Source: a virus. Taken from it: a stretch of 41,757 bases of DNA. The translations under genes were made by a program, and so were the position numbers. Positions 14,988 to 24,069 of this stretch are shown here, in pieces (position 1 is the stretch's first letter; each line of letters starts with the position of its first letter). The stretch covers positions 1 to 41,757 of the IMG/VR virus record IMGVR_UViG_3300044644_000340. One strand, written 5' to 3'. The notes under the pieces were generated by a model. That model made no database searches, had not been told where the DNA came from, and saw only the letters and a list, made by a program, of their open reading frames with translations.

Positions 14988-17243
14988 TTAATTGTTTTCT
15001 TTAACTTCAATTCTATACCCAGCTACAATTGTAGTTTTCCAACCATTTTCATCTAATCCATGTTTTACATTTGTAATTTGAAAATATCCATTTCTATTGT
15101 ATATTTCAGGAACACCATCAATGAGAAAATATTCTCCAGCACTCAATCCAGCAATTCCATCGATTGCGAGAGTTATTTCTAAAAATGTTAGAGCAGTAGT
15201 TCCTTTTGGTTGCTTTCCTATTGTAGATTGTATTAAACTGGCATCAGTGTAAATTAAATTATTACCAGAAGTTTTACTATCTTTATTTGATTTGAATTTG
15301 ACAAAATTTTGAGTCAAAACTTCATTCATATTTGTTTTTTCCTTTTCACCGTCTCCTTCTTTATCTTGCTCTGTTACACTTCCTGAAGGGTTTAGAATTT
15401 TATTCCATTCTTCTGCTTCTTCAACTAATTTAATTTCAAGAGCATTTATTGAATAATACCCATCTGCATTTTTTGTTCTGTAATTATTAGCCTGTTTATA
15501 TGCTCTAGTTGTATTTGTTTCTTTTTCTTCAGTTTTATCTTTGTTAGCACTATCTATGGCAAGTTGTGTTGAATATAATGCCTGTGATTGCGCTAATGCA
15601 TCCAATTCCATATCAAACTGAAATTCTTTTACGATAGAACCCTTTGCACCTATTTTAAATCTATATTTTTCATCGGATGATGTTGATGTAGATGTTGATG
15701 TAGATGTTGATACTGATGTTTTTAATTTTCTATCAATTATAGTATTAGTTGAAGAAGCGGATGGAAAATCATCAGGTTTGCCAATTTCTAATTTACATAA
15801 ACCAAACATAAATTCATTAATCACACCTATTAATCCATTTACAATATCAGCTTGTGCGTATGCTTGTGAATAAATTCGTGCAAATGTATCCCATTTAAAA
15901 AATACATTTAATAAATTTCCACTATTGGATGATAATGAAACAGTTTCAGATGGGTCAAATTTACTCGTTAATGTTGTATTTGTAGCTGTTTTTTGATTTG
16001 AAATATTAAAACTATATCCATTTATAGGTGAATCTACCGATTCATCTTCTTTAATTATTATTTTTTCTTTGTTATTAGTGTCAGTTACTACTTTTATAGA
16101 TGGTAATTGTCCTGGTAGTATAAAATCACGTGTGGTTGATATAATAAGTGGTGATGAACTTATTGGTATAATATCCTTACCATCTAATGTGTAAGCTGCC
16201 TGTAAATTATTTTCAGATTGTTTATATACTACTATATTATTTAATATTTTCATTAACAGTCTAAATGAAACATATAGGTCTTTACTAAATTTAGTATCTT
16301 CCTGCTTTTCGTTTATAACACCCCAGTTAAAAAATTCATTCTTATCATCTTCTTCTTTTATTATGTTTGCAAGTTCTGGTACATTCATATCCGCCGCTAC
16401 TTTATTTACCCAAGATTGAAATGGTTTTACTTTGGTATCGTTAGAACCCTTGTCTGCTTTTGTGCTTGAATTTGCCTGTTTTACAGGCATCCATAATTGC
16501 AATTCATTTCCTGCGGATACTTCTAACATTATATCGTATGTACCATCTTCGGTGGGACTAAATGTATAATTAGTAACCATTCCAGCCATATAATCATACT
16601 CATAATTAGTATCTTGTATGGTTTGTAAATATGCTTGTTTTGCTTTTATATATGCGTTTTCTTTATGAGAAAATATATTTAGATAAGCATTTACATAATC
16701 ATTAAAATTCTTTTTTGCAAATAATTTAGAACCTATTATGTATTTATTAGTTTTATTTTTAATATCAGTGTTCCATCCCCATTCTATTACAACTTTAGTA
16801 GCAGGTCTTAAAAAAAACAATTCAAACATTTCCAATTGCTTTAAACTAAATACTTTTATTTGTAATTGTGCAGTCTTTAATGTATTATTATTACCATCAG
16901 TATCCAACTCCATTGATGTTATAATTGGAGTAGATATTCTTCTATTTGTTTCATCTACAACTTCTATTGGTTTTCCATTTAAGTCATAACCAACAATTGT
17001 TTTGCCAGTTTGGTATAGATTTTTTATATCAGTAGTATTTGCAACCACACATCCACAAAAAGCATTTATATAATCTTTCTGTTTTATTATCTGTTCGGCT
17101 GATTTTCCGTTGTTTGTTACTACGGTAGCAGAACTCAACATGATAAATGGTGATAGAGAATTTACATAACTAATATCATTTTCTCTTTCTGTTAATTTTT
17201 TTACTATACCCGGTTTTAAAGGGGCTAAAAATGGAAATCCCAT
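14988..17243 (-). CDS. Baseplate hub-like protein
   Basis: 751 residues. The middle of the N-terminal half has TAQLQIKVFSLKQLEMFELFFLRPATKVVIEWGWNT (about 144-180), a pattern typical of tail hub proteins (gp27/gpD-like), followed by YDYMAGMVTNYTFSPTEDGTYDIMLEV. A Ser/Thr repeat tract lies near residue 518. The C-terminus has SAGEYFLIDGVPEIYNRNGYFQITNVKHGLDENGWKTTIVAGYRI, again resembling hub or gpD-type ends. Context (downstream of the gpX/LysM-like and tube-linked baseplate genes) agrees. Whether it includes a gp5-type spike or lysozyme was not seen, and no lysozyme motif is present. Confidence 0.75.
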   Translation of the reverse strand: MGFPFLAPLKPGIVKKLTERENDISYVNSLSPFIMLSSATVVTNNGKSAEQIIKQKDYINAFCGCVVANTTDIKNLYQTGKTIVGYDLNGKPIEVVDETNRRISTPIITSMELDTDGNNNTLKTAQLQIKVFSLKQLEMFELFFLRPATKVVIEWGWNTDIKNKTNKYIIGSKLFAKKNFNDYVNAYLNIFSHKENAYIKAKQAYLQTIQDTNYEYDYMAGMVTNYTFSPTEDGTYDIMLEVSAGNELQLWMPVKQANSSTKADKGSNDTKVKPFQSWVNKVAADMNVPELANIIKEEDDKNEFFNWGVINEKQEDTKFSKDLYVSFRLLMKILNNIVVYKQSENNLQAAYTLDGKDIIPISSSPLIISTTRDFILPGQLPSIKVVTDTNNKEKIIIKEDESVDSPINGYSFNISNQKTATNTTLTSKFDPSETVSLSSNSGNLLNVFFKWDTFARIYSQAYAQADIVNGLIGVINEFMFGLCKLEIGKPDDFPSASSTNTIIDRKLKTSVSTSTSTSTSTSSDEKYRFKIGAKGSIVKEFQFDMELDALAQSQALYSTQLAIDSANKDKTEEKETNTTRAYKQANNYRTKNADGYYSINALEIKLVEEAEEWNKILNPSGSVTEQDKEGDGEKEKTNMNEVLTQNFVKFKSNKDSKTSGNNLIYTDASLIQSTIGKQPKGTTALTFLEITLAIDGIAGLSAGEYFLIDGVPEIYNRNGYFQITNVKHGLDENGWKTTIVAGYRIEVKENN

Positions 17244-17247
17244 AACT

Positions 17248-17550
17248 TTATTTATTTATTTTTTCTAAATCACTTAATACCGTAGATATATTACCTGGAA
17301 TTCTTAATTGAGTTCCTGGATTAATAAAAAACGATGCTTCATTTAGATTGTTTGCAACTGCTATTACCCACCACAATGCTTTATCTCCAAAATATTTAGA
17401 AGCGAGTATATCCAATCTATCAGATGCTTCTGAAATAATATAAAAATCATTATCAGACGGTTTTATTTTCGGATATATAGTACTACTTATATACTGTTTT
17501 TTAGTATCTTTAGTTGATAAGGTTTTGGAATACAAATATCTACTTGCCAT
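17248..17550 (-). CDS. LysM-like baseplate protein (gp53 / tail protein X type)
   Basis: 100 residues. The C-terminal half DRLDILASKYFGDKALWWVIAVANNL...PGTQLRIP matches the short LysM-like module of contractile-tail proteins such as T4 gp53 and gpX-type proteins, which link the hub or wedge to the tail axis. The gene's ATG overlaps the upstream gene's stop as TAATG, and the hub-like gene starts 4 bases after its end. This tight order (tube-linked baseplate protein, LysM, hub) is usual in contractile systems. Confidence 0.82.
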   Translation of the reverse strand: MASRYLYSKTLSTKDTKKQYISSTIYPKIKPSDNDFYIISEASDRLDILASKYFGDKALWWVIAVANNLNEASFFINPGTQLRIPGNISTVLSDLEKINK

Positions 17551-18923
17551 TATTCTTTTGTTTCGTTTATTTTGCTTGCATTGGGACTTCCATCAAAATT
17601 ATATTTGTATTTAGTAATACCACCTGCAGTGGTTTCGGTTTTATGATTTTCAATAATTTTCATACCAATTTGTACATCTATTACAGATGGATATAAGGTA
17701 TTGGCAAGATTTGATAAAAGACCGCTGAATGCAGTACTTCCAGACGTACCACCATTAGGGTTACTATTAGGCCATACGGTATTGTCATCTATTTCAAATG
17801 ATAAACTTTCTATATACCCATATACATTTTTATACATATCACCAATTGTTAAGTAAATTAAATTTGGAGAAAATGCGTATTGTGATGTTTGAGTATCTCC
17901 TCCGTATTTCATTTCTGAAATTTCTTCATAAGGAAATGCCAATGATTTAAGATAATTTACCTTTTTTATCATTACACCTTTTTCTTTAACGGTTGTGTAA
18001 TATAATTTTAAAGTAAATTGTAAAGTGCGTTCCACTCCCAAATATCTATTCACTTTAAATGGTGAACCTAAATATCTAAAATTTGTCCATTCTGGACTTA
18101 TATTTTCAGATAATCCTGTTACAGCTCCTGCAAATGGAATTATTGATTTGTTTCCTTCTTTTCTGAATAATACCCAAATTTGATTTACATCTCTATGATT
18201 CAGTATATCAGTAGTTAATTTTGATTCATCATCATATTTTTCCGTTTGGTTGATAAAATTATTTGCACCATCCCATCCAGCTTTTTCAACTGGATTTCTC
18301 TCTTCGGTTTTAACTTCTATTGAAAATAAATCAGTAATGGTTTTATCTCCTACTGTAGTGTTGTTGTAAATTTGTTTATACTTTGAAAATTTTGTATCTT
18401 CTCCCATAGTTTTACCTCCCAGTTGAGTTCTTCCAAATTGGGGTGCAAATCCTTGAGGTTTTCCATTATTTCCTTTTAATTTTGTTGCTAATTTTTTTAA
18501 ATCTTTTGCTGAACCAAATTTGTTTAATCCTTGTTGTACCACTAAAGCTGCAGCGGATGCAGGAGATTGTCCATCCAATAATCTCTTAATAATTGAATTG
18601 GGTGCAGGTGTATCTTTTACATAATATGCTCTATCAGCATCTACTGCGTTTCTTAATTGAGCTTGAGTTAATGCAATGAGTGTTAATGGTTTCGCAAAAG
18701 GAGCTTCACTTCTGAATATAGTATCTGATGGTCTATTTGCAAACCCACCTAAAGCACCTCCAACTTGATTTCCAATTGCATCTGCTACCTTACTAGGAGA
18801 TGATGTTAATAATGCGGCACTACGGGCTACATCAATAAATCCTTTACTTTCAATTCGGATTTCTCCTAATTTTCCATAAAGGTCTTTTTTCTGTGATTTG
18901 AAAAGGTCTCTAATTTGTGCCAT
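17550..18923 (-). CDS. Baseplate / tail-tube-associated protein (gp48/gp54-like candidate)
   Basis: 457 residues. The N-terminal 170 residues are Ala/Gly/Lys-rich and probably flexible. The C-terminal half contains beta-rich sequence typical of tube-fold baseplate proteins: FRYLGSPFKVNRYLGVERTLQFTLKLYYTT, YAFSPNLIYLTIGDMYKNVYGYIESLSFEIDD and YPSVIDVQIGMKIIENH. The statement about polarity and connection at the base of the tube (as for T4 gp48 and gp54) is inference from fold-like pattern and position, after the tape measure and before the LysM gene. A late-type element lies 17 bases upstream. Confidence 0.6.
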   Translation of the reverse strand: MAQIRDLFKSQKKDLYGKLGEIRIESKGFIDVARSAALLTSSPSKVADAIGNQVGGALGGFANRPSDTIFRSEAPFAKPLTLIALTQAQLRNAVDADRAYYVKDTPAPNSIIKRLLDGQSPASAAALVVQQGLNKFGSAKDLKKLATKLKGNNGKPQGFAPQFGRTQLGGKTMGEDTKFSKYKQIYNNTTVGDKTITDLFSIEVKTEERNPVEKAGWDGANNFINQTEKYDDESKLTTDILNHRDVNQIWVLFRKEGNKSIIPFAGAVTGLSENISPEWTNFRYLGSPFKVNRYLGVERTLQFTLKLYYTTVKEKGVMIKKVNYLKSLAFPYEEISEMKYGGDTQTSQYAFSPNLIYLTIGDMYKNVYGYIESLSFEIDDNTVWPNSNPNGGTSGSTAFSGLLSNLANTLYPSVIDVQIGMKIIENHKTETTAGGITKYKYNFDGSPNASKINETKE

Positions 18924-18940
18924 CTATAGTTCCGTATTTA

Positions 18941-18950
18941 CTATAAATAT
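18941..18950 (-). promoter_or_regulatory. Late-type promoter element (ATATTTATA)
   Basis: The sense strand reads GAGATATTTATAGTA, ending 17 bases before the 457-residue baseplate gene. Confidence 0.5.
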
Positions 18951-18975
18951 CTCTAATGTAAATTTATAGGAATTA

Positions 18976-21900
18976 TTAAGTTCTAGCTACTCCGTAAGTC
19001 TTGTTATTAATATCAAATAGTTTTTTGCTCAAAACTTTACCATCCAATGAAAATTCTTTGCCCGCAGCAGTAGTGGTTGCCCATGCTATTTCTTCTAATA
19101 ATGCAGCACTAGCTCCAAGTAACGCTACCATTTTGCTTTGTGCATTTCCAGTATATGTCATCTCTTTCTCCATTGCAGCTTGGTGTGCAGCGGATTCTTT
19201 TGCTACTTTGGTATTCGCAGTGGTAGCCACTACAACTTCTTTATTAGCTTCTACTGCTGCTGCTTTTTGTTGTTCAACTGCTACTGATTTTTGAACAAGA
19301 CCTTTTTCCTCGGCCATTTTTTCTAATGGTGTACCCTTAACTGCCTCACTTATATCCGGTAAATCCATTTTACCCAACCCTAGTTGCTCTCCTATCCAAG
19401 AATCAGCTATACCATTCCAAAATGTTGCAAATGCAAAATGAAGCATTGTGAATGCATCTTTAAATGGAGAAAATATACCAGATAGCATATCCAAAAATCC
19501 GTTTGACAACGTATCCCACGCTCCTTGAAAATCTCCACTTAACAATTGACCAAATGCACCTACTATATCAAATAAAAATCCAAATATAGAAAGTAAAGCA
19601 GTGAAAGGTTGCATTAATGTAGTACCAACATATTCGGCCATCATTGAGAATATAGACCCCAGTCCTTCATCAAATCCAATTGATTTTAAAAAATTATCCA
19701 CATTCTCAATTACAGGCCTGAACGCATCACCTATGGCAGAAAATTTCTCACCAACACTATCCCACAATTTGCCAAAGTTTTCAGATACACCTGGTGCGTA
19801 ATCATTTATCCATCCACCCAACGTATCTCCCAAAAATCCACCAACCATCATACCCAATGGTCCACCAAATGCAGCTCCCAATGCTGCTCCACCTGCTGCT
19901 AATCCACCTTGTAAAAGAGCAGCACCGGCTGCTTCACCCGTTGAACCACCTTCTTCTTTTTTCTCCATAAAAGCCATACCACCAGAAAGTAATCCACCTG
20001 CTGCGCTACCACCTACTTTGGCCACCTTTGACATTGGACCTGTCAAACTTTTCATAATTCCACCACCTCCGGCGCCGCCAGTTCCACCTCCACCTGGCAT
20101 CATCTTTTTAAAAATATCCGGTAAAAAGTTACCAAGCATTCCTCCAAGACCCGCAGCTATTGCTCCACCTAAATTTTCGCTAAACATTCTTTCTATATCC
20201 AATTGAGCCAAATCGGTTAGATATTGCTTATATGCATCAGAACTTTTAAGAGTAACATCTTTTATTGCAGATAAAGCAGCATCTTGAACTGCTTTTTGTC
20301 CAGAAATCAGTGCTTCTTGAGTTGCCAATGCAGCTGCTGAATTTTGTTTTAATGCTAAAAAGGCCTCATTCGATGCTTTGGCACTTTTTTCTTCCAACGT
20401 ACCCACTGTTCCAACTCCTTCTTGGAATCCAGGAGTTGCTATTTTTTTTAATGTATTTAAATCCATTCCACCAGTTGCTTGTTGCAATTGTTGTTGTTGG
20501 AACATATTCATTTGGGAAGGGTCTAATCCTTGAGCCCGTAATGATTCCAATGCACCTTCGGTATCACCACTTGCAAATTTAGCTCTAACTTGAGATAAAT
20601 CTACATTCTTACCCAACATCGCTGATAAACTCATTTCGGCTTTGATACTATCTTTATAGTTCAACACCATATCTTGCCCAGCTTTAGCTACTTCATTGAA
20701 ACTAACACCTAATGATTTTGCATAAACTACTTGTCTAGCTAATGCGTTACCACTTTGTATTTGATAACTTAATGCCATTTCAGATGCAGATGCAACTTCA
20801 TTCATTATATCACCAACATTTAATCCAGCCTGGTCTGCCATTGCTCTAGTACCTTCCGCCATATTTAATGCAGTACCAGCCGATACTCCATCTAATAATT
20901 TAAATGCCTGTTGTACGTTTGCAAGATTATCAACCGATATACCACTTCTTTCAGAAAATATAGCCATATCGGCTGCTAATTTTGTAGAACCACTACCAGA
21001 TTTCGATGCTGCAGCGGTAGCGGTTGCAATTGTTTCCGCTGATATTCCTGCTAATTGTAATTGAGATGCAGCGTATCCTACACTACCCAATCCTTTACCA
21101 AAAAGTGCGGTTTTTGATGCTGCGTTAAATTGAGCAGCCATACTTTGTAATTGGAAGCCAAAATCCGAAGCGGCTTGTTCTGCGGCAAATGCTAATTCAT
21201 TTTGAGCTGTAGCTACAGCAAATGCACCATCAATTTGAGCTTGTTTTACATCATTTGCTGATTTAACACTAGCTTTGGTTCCAGCCCCAAAATAATCATA
21301 CGCCAATTTTCCAGCTGCTGCTCCTAATGCAGCCAATGCTGCTTTACCCAATTTACCCTCATTAACAATCCCTCCTAACGCATTACTAAATTCTTTAGCC
21401 AACGGAATACCACTACTTCCTAATTGGTCTATTGCTCCATTCATAGTATCTAATGCTGCGGTACTTCTTTCTGCAGCGTTTACAAAGGATTCCACTTCCG
21501 CCCTACCCTCTATAAATGTCTTTACCAAATCTTTACCCGCTTGAGTACTGGTATCTATTGCAGATAATAGGTCATCAAATGATTTTACAGATTGTTTTAC
21601 TATCTCATTATATTCTTGTTGTGATATTCTACCATTTTGTAAATTACTAGCTGCAGTTGCTATTGAAGTATTCATTTCAGCGTATGCTTTACCCGCTGCA
21701 TCGATATGTTTTAGTTGTCTATCATCAAACGTACCTGATTCAACTGCAGCTGCTACACTTCTTAATGTATTTTTTGCAGCATCTAATTTAGTATTAAATG
21801 TGTTTTGTAAAGCGGAATTGTTTTGGAGTGTATTTCCGATACTAGATAATGTATCATCTATGGAATCAAAATTTGTTAAATTCTCCTTTGTTAGTTTTTT

Positions 21901-22101
21901 GAGAGAATTTAAAACAGCCAACTCTTCACGATTTGCTCGGAGAATTAATTCGTGCTGCGCTATTCTACTTTCTAAATTTGTCCTTTCTTCTCCAGACGCA
22001 GTAGCGGCAGCTCTATTCATTTCGAGAATACGAGCATTAACGAGTTCGATTTCTCGAAGTAACGCTAATCTATCCTGTTGGTCCTGATTGGGTGTTGACA
22101 T
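18976..22101 (-). CDS. Tail tape measure protein
   Basis: 1041 residues, the longest product here. The N-terminal 350 residues are helical and Ala/Gln/Glu-rich, with coiled-coil character. The middle has GISVDNLANVQQAFKLLDGVSAGTALNMAEGTRAMADQAGL, typical of tape measures. A Gly-rich and hydrophobic stretch at about 645-850 (MPGGGGTGGAGGGG, GGPLGMMVGGFLGDTLGG, FTALLSIFGFLFDIVGAFGQLL) could become membrane-active on ejection. It follows the tail-assembly chaperone genes and precedes the baseplate genes, the standard position. Its length would set tail length by the usual ruler rule. No peptidase or lysozyme domain was seen. Confidence 0.92.
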   Translation of the reverse strand: MSTPNQDQQDRLALLREIELVNARILEMNRAAATASGEERTNLESRIAQHELILRANREELAVLNSLKKLTKENLTNFDSIDDTLSSIGNTLQNNSALQNTFNTKLDAAKNTLRSVAAAVESGTFDDRQLKHIDAAGKAYAEMNTSIATAASNLQNGRISQQEYNEIVKQSVKSFDDLLSAIDTSTQAGKDLVKTFIEGRAEVESFVNAAERSTAALDTMNGAIDQLGSSGIPLAKEFSNALGGIVNEGKLGKAALAALGAAAGKLAYDYFGAGTKASVKSANDVKQAQIDGAFAVATAQNELAFAAEQAASDFGFQLQSMAAQFNAASKTALFGKGLGSVGYAASQLQLAGISAETIATATAAASKSGSGSTKLAADMAIFSERSGISVDNLANVQQAFKLLDGVSAGTALNMAEGTRAMADQAGLNVGDIMNEVASASEMALSYQIQSGNALARQVVYAKSLGVSFNEVAKAGQDMVLNYKDSIKAEMSLSAMLGKNVDLSQVRAKFASGDTEGALESLRAQGLDPSQMNMFQQQQLQQATGGMDLNTLKKIATPGFQEGVGTVGTLEEKSAKASNEAFLALKQNSAAALATQEALISGQKAVQDAALSAIKDVTLKSSDAYKQYLTDLAQLDIERMFSENLGGAIAAGLGGMLGNFLPDIFKKMMPGGGGTGGAGGGGIMKSLTGPMSKVAKVGGSAAGGLLSGGMAFMEKKEEGGSTGEAAGAALLQGGLAAGGAALGAAFGGPLGMMVGGFLGDTLGGWINDYAPGVSENFGKLWDSVGEKFSAIGDAFRPVIENVDNFLKSIGFDEGLGSIFSMMAEYVGTTLMQPFTALLSIFGFLFDIVGAFGQLLSGDFQGAWDTLSNGFLDMLSGIFSPFKDAFTMLHFAFATFWNGIADSWIGEQLGLGKMDLPDISEAVKGTPLEKMAEEKGLVQKSVAVEQQKAAAVEANKEVVVATTANTKVAKESAAHQAAMEKEMTYTGNAQSKMVALLGASAALLEEIAWATTTAAGKEFSLDGKVLSKKLFDINNKTYGVART

Positions 22102-22113
22102 TTAATATATAAA

Positions 22114-22371
22114 TTACTTTATACCGTATTTTTTTTGAAAATCATCAAGATGTTTAGTATCTCCTCCTCCATACTTCATCATCATGTGCCTATTCCAATC
22201 AGTACTTTTAGAAATTTTATCATCATAATCTTTCCAAATATCCGCAAGTTCTGGACTTTTATCTCTTAATGATGATAACCACTCACTTTCTTTTCCATCG
22301 GATTTAGCTCGAAAAAAACTTTTGAAAAATCCCATTAAACCGGCTTCTGTTATTTTTATTTTTTTAGACAT
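22114..22371 (-). CDS. Small hypothetical protein between chaperone and tape measure genes
   Basis: 85 residues, charged and helical: KITEAGLMGFFKSFFRAKSDGKESEW, then LADIWKDYDDKISKSTDWNRHMMMKYGGG and a Lys-rich end. The amphipathic GLMGFFKSFF segment is the only hydrophobic part. It has its own late-type element 22 bases upstream and ends 12 bases before the tape measure start. I do not recognise a family; a tail-assembly role is plausible from position only. Confidence 0.7.
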   Translation of the reverse strand: MSKKIKITEAGLMGFFKSFFRAKSDGKESEWLSSLRDKSPELADIWKDYDDKISKSTDWNRHMMMKYGGGDTKHLDDFQKKYGIK

Positions 22372-22393
22372 GATAGTTCTATTATTTATTCTT

Positions 22394-22403
22394 ATATAAA
22401 TAT
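22394..22403 (-). promoter_or_regulatory. Late-type promoter element (ATATTTATA)
   Basis: The sense strand reads GATATTTATATAAG, ending 22 bases before the 85-residue gene and touching the stop codon of the frameshift-dependent frame. Confidence 0.45.
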
Positions 22404-22630
22404 CATCTTCTTCTTATTTTAGAAGAATTATTTGATTGAGATTTACTTGTAGCTTTATTCATTGCTTCACTTTCACTTTCTTTTGCTTTCAATAATTCTC
22501 TCCAATAGAACTCCCGTAATTTAATGGGCATAAAATATACATCATGCCAATTAAATCCACCATTAGCATAATAAACCATTTGAAATAGTTTTTGATGTAA
22601 TACTATGGAATAATTACTCGGAAGGGTAAA
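22403..22630 (-). CDS. Frameshift-dependent C-terminal part of the tail-assembly chaperone
   Basis: This frame lies +1 (equivalently -2) to the 276-residue gene and overlaps its end. It reads TLPSNYSIVLHQKLFQMVYYANGGFNWHDVYFMPIKLREFYWRELLKAKESE and ends in a Ser/Lys/Arg-rich tail. The GGFNWHDVYFMPIKLREFY part resembles the conserved small downstream product of T4-like gp26/gp51-region chaperones, and the resemblance extends upstream of the only internal ATG (22579). The only start codon further upstream is a TTG at 22696 deep inside the other gene. A fusion made by ribosomal slippage at the T-run 22634-22628 therefore seems likelier than independent translation, but a 58-residue product from 22579 is the alternative. 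Confidence 0.6.
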   Translation of the reverse strand, partial: FTLPSNYSIVLHQKLFQMVYYANGGFNWHDVYFMPIKLREFYWRELLKAKESESEAMNKATSKSQSNNSSKIRRR

Positions 22631-23444
22631 AAAAGTCGACCCCGAATGGGATACGAAGAACCTCCTTTTCTCCTGTAAAAGGTGATTCGTAATCAAATTT
22701 TAAATCTAAATCTGGACTAATTTTACCAATCTCTTTTCTCAATGTTTTGGAATCTCCTGCTAATAATCTATTTGTAACAAAGTTACTAATATATCCTAAA
22801 TCCCTATTACCATCTACTTCTGTAATAATTCTTCTGTATCTGGATGTGATTTCATTACTTCCCTTTGTAGTTTTTTGTAAAGCTTCTATATCTTTATTTA
22901 TTGCAAGTTCATCACCATGTGTTAATAATCTAAACTTTATAGGAGTTTTAGAAATAGGTAACGTATAATCATATTCATTATGTCTTGATAGTAAACTTTC
23001 GTCAATTTCTTTGATTTGAATTTTTAATAAATCTACTACTACCTTTACAGGTTCATTTTCGTTAGGGTCATTAATTGTAACTTCATATTCAGGTCCGAAC
23101 GCTAACACTCTGGATGATATCAAAATAGCATTTTTATCACCTATTAATAAATCATGTACATTTACTCCAGGTTCAACTACTACTGATTCTAAAAGTTTAT
23201 CTAAATGTATTCCTTTTTTAACTAAATTAGGAGAAGTAAGGATATCCTCTTCCTTTGCCGTCATTAATTTAATCGTAATTTCTCCTTTAGCCAATGGGGA
23301 TGATTCTGGATAACACAATCCTTTAGATGGTAAACTGATAACCTCCGTTGGGAATGGATAATTTTTTTGCTCATGAGAAGGCGTTGCACCTAATCCTCTA
23401 GTAACCTGTTGTTCTACGTTTTGTTGTTCCATAAATAATAACAT
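22614..23444 (-). CDS. Tail-assembly chaperone / gp26-type baseplate hub protein
   Basis: 276 residues. The N-terminal third has FPTEVISLPSKGLCYPESSPLAKGEITIKLMTAKEEDILTSPNLVKKGIHLDKLLESVV and then DLLIGDKNAILISSRVLAFGPEYEV, a pattern I know from the gp26-type baseplate protein of T4-like phages. The second half has IKFRLLTHGDELAINKDIEAL. Its position, after the tube and before the tape measure with an overlapping out-of-frame ORF at its 3' end, is that of a tail-assembly chaperone. The ATG at 23444 is preceded by AAACAAA and is preferred over ATG 23432, which would remove MLLF. A terminator separates it from the tube gene. Confidence 0.82.
   Translation of the reverse strand: MLLFMEQQNVEQQVTRGLGATPSHEQKNYPFPTEVISLPSKGLCYPESSPLAKGEITIKLMTAKEEDILTSPNLVKKGIHLDKLLESVVVEPGVNVHDLLIGDKNAILISSRVLAFGPEYEVTINDPNENEPVKVVVDLLKIQIKEIDESLLSRHNEYDYTLPISKTPIKFRLLTHGDELAINKDIEALQKTTKGSNEITSRYRRIITEVDGNRDLGYISNFVTNRLLAGDSKTLRKEIGKISPDLDLKFDYESPFTGEKEVLRIPFGVDFFYPSE
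22628..22634 (-). other. Seven-T slippery run, candidate +1/-2 frameshift site
   Basis: In the chaperone frame the sense strand reads GAC TTT TTT TAC, six codons before the stop. A tRNA-Phe in the P site can re-pair perfectly with TTT after a +1 or a -2 move, and both lead into the downstream frame. A purine-rich SD-like AGGAGAAAAGGAGG lies 26 bases upstream, unusual in a window otherwise without SD motifs. Confidence 0.5.
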
Positions 23445-23472
23445 TTTGTTTAATTATAAGTATATATAAAAC

Positions 23473-23505
23473 AAAAAAATGGAATGTATTTCTACACTCC
23501 ATTTT
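23473..23505 (-). terminator. Intrinsic terminator after the tail tube gene
   Basis: The sense-strand hairpin is AAAATGGAGTGTA, loop GAAA, TACATTCCATTTT, followed by a run of T. All 13 pairs form in RNA when one G-U wobble is allowed. That wobble pairs only in the minus-strand RNA, which fits the gene direction. It separates the abundant tube product from the chaperone gene. Confidence 0.82.
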
Positions 23506-23532
23506 AGTTATTTTAAAGTTTACAATTAAAGA

Positions 23533-24021
23533 TTAGTATTCAAGAATTGCGTAATCATAAGTTAAAGTTAATTCTATCGATAGTGGGTCGTTTGAAGCCC
23601 AATCCAATTCACCAAAGTTTGCCGAAGTAATGAATGCTCCTTTAAGAGTCCATTGTTCTACTTTATCACCAACTGGACCTAATAAGAAGAAATTGATATC
23701 TTTCTTATAAAAAGCTGCATACCCATCTCTACCTGTCAATGATTCATGTGAACTTCTAACCCACTCCATAACTTGTTGTGCTCCAGATGGAACAATTGGG
23801 TCATAAAGAGATATAGTTATATCATCCCAAGTTGATTTTCCCTTTATCTTACGCTTTACGTTGATATGGTCTAATTCAACTATTTCCGAAGTAAATGTTG
23901 GTCTACTTGCAGTTTTGATGATGTATGATTCAATACCATTGATTTCCATAATAAATCTATTCCCCAATTTGGGTTCAAAATTTCTGTAGAACATCTTGTC
24001 AAACTCTAATATTTCTGGCAT
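23533..24021 (-). CDS. 19: Tail tube protein (T4 gp19-like)
   Basis: 162 residues, the usual length for gp19-type tube proteins. Typical features are the N-terminal EPKLGNRFIMEINGIESYIIKTASRPTF, then a long central loop (VKRKIKGKSTWDDITISLYDPIVPSGAQQVMEWVR), followed by WTLKGAFITSANFGELDWASNDPLSIELTLTYDYAILEY, the common C-terminal strands. It would polymerise as hexameric rings inside the sheath. It is encoded 48 bases after the sheath with its own late-type element and is followed by a strong terminator, as expected for a highly made subunit. Confidence 0.93.
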   Translation of the reverse strand: MPEILEFDKMFYRNFEPKLGNRFIMEINGIESYIIKTASRPTFTSEIVELDHINVKRKIKGKSTWDDITISLYDPIVPSGAQQVMEWVRSSHESLTGRDGYAAFYKKDINFFLLGPVGDKVEQWTLKGAFITSANFGELDWASNDPLSIELTLTYDYAILEY

Positions 24022-24047
24022 TTGTGTATATATTTAATGTTTATTAC

Positions 24048-24057
24048 TTATAAATAT
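24048..24057 (-). promoter_or_regulatory. Late-type promoter element (ATATTTATA)
   Basis: The sense strand reads CAATATTTATAAGTA, ending 26 bases before the tail tube start. Confidence 0.5.
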
Positions 24058-24069
24058 TGTTTTTTAAAA

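Noticed and set aside
22403-22696. Independent 97-residue gene starting at 22696
   Set aside because: The start would be TTG, deep inside the 276-residue gene, with no initiation signal; the frameshift reading or the ATG at 22579 explains the conserved part better.
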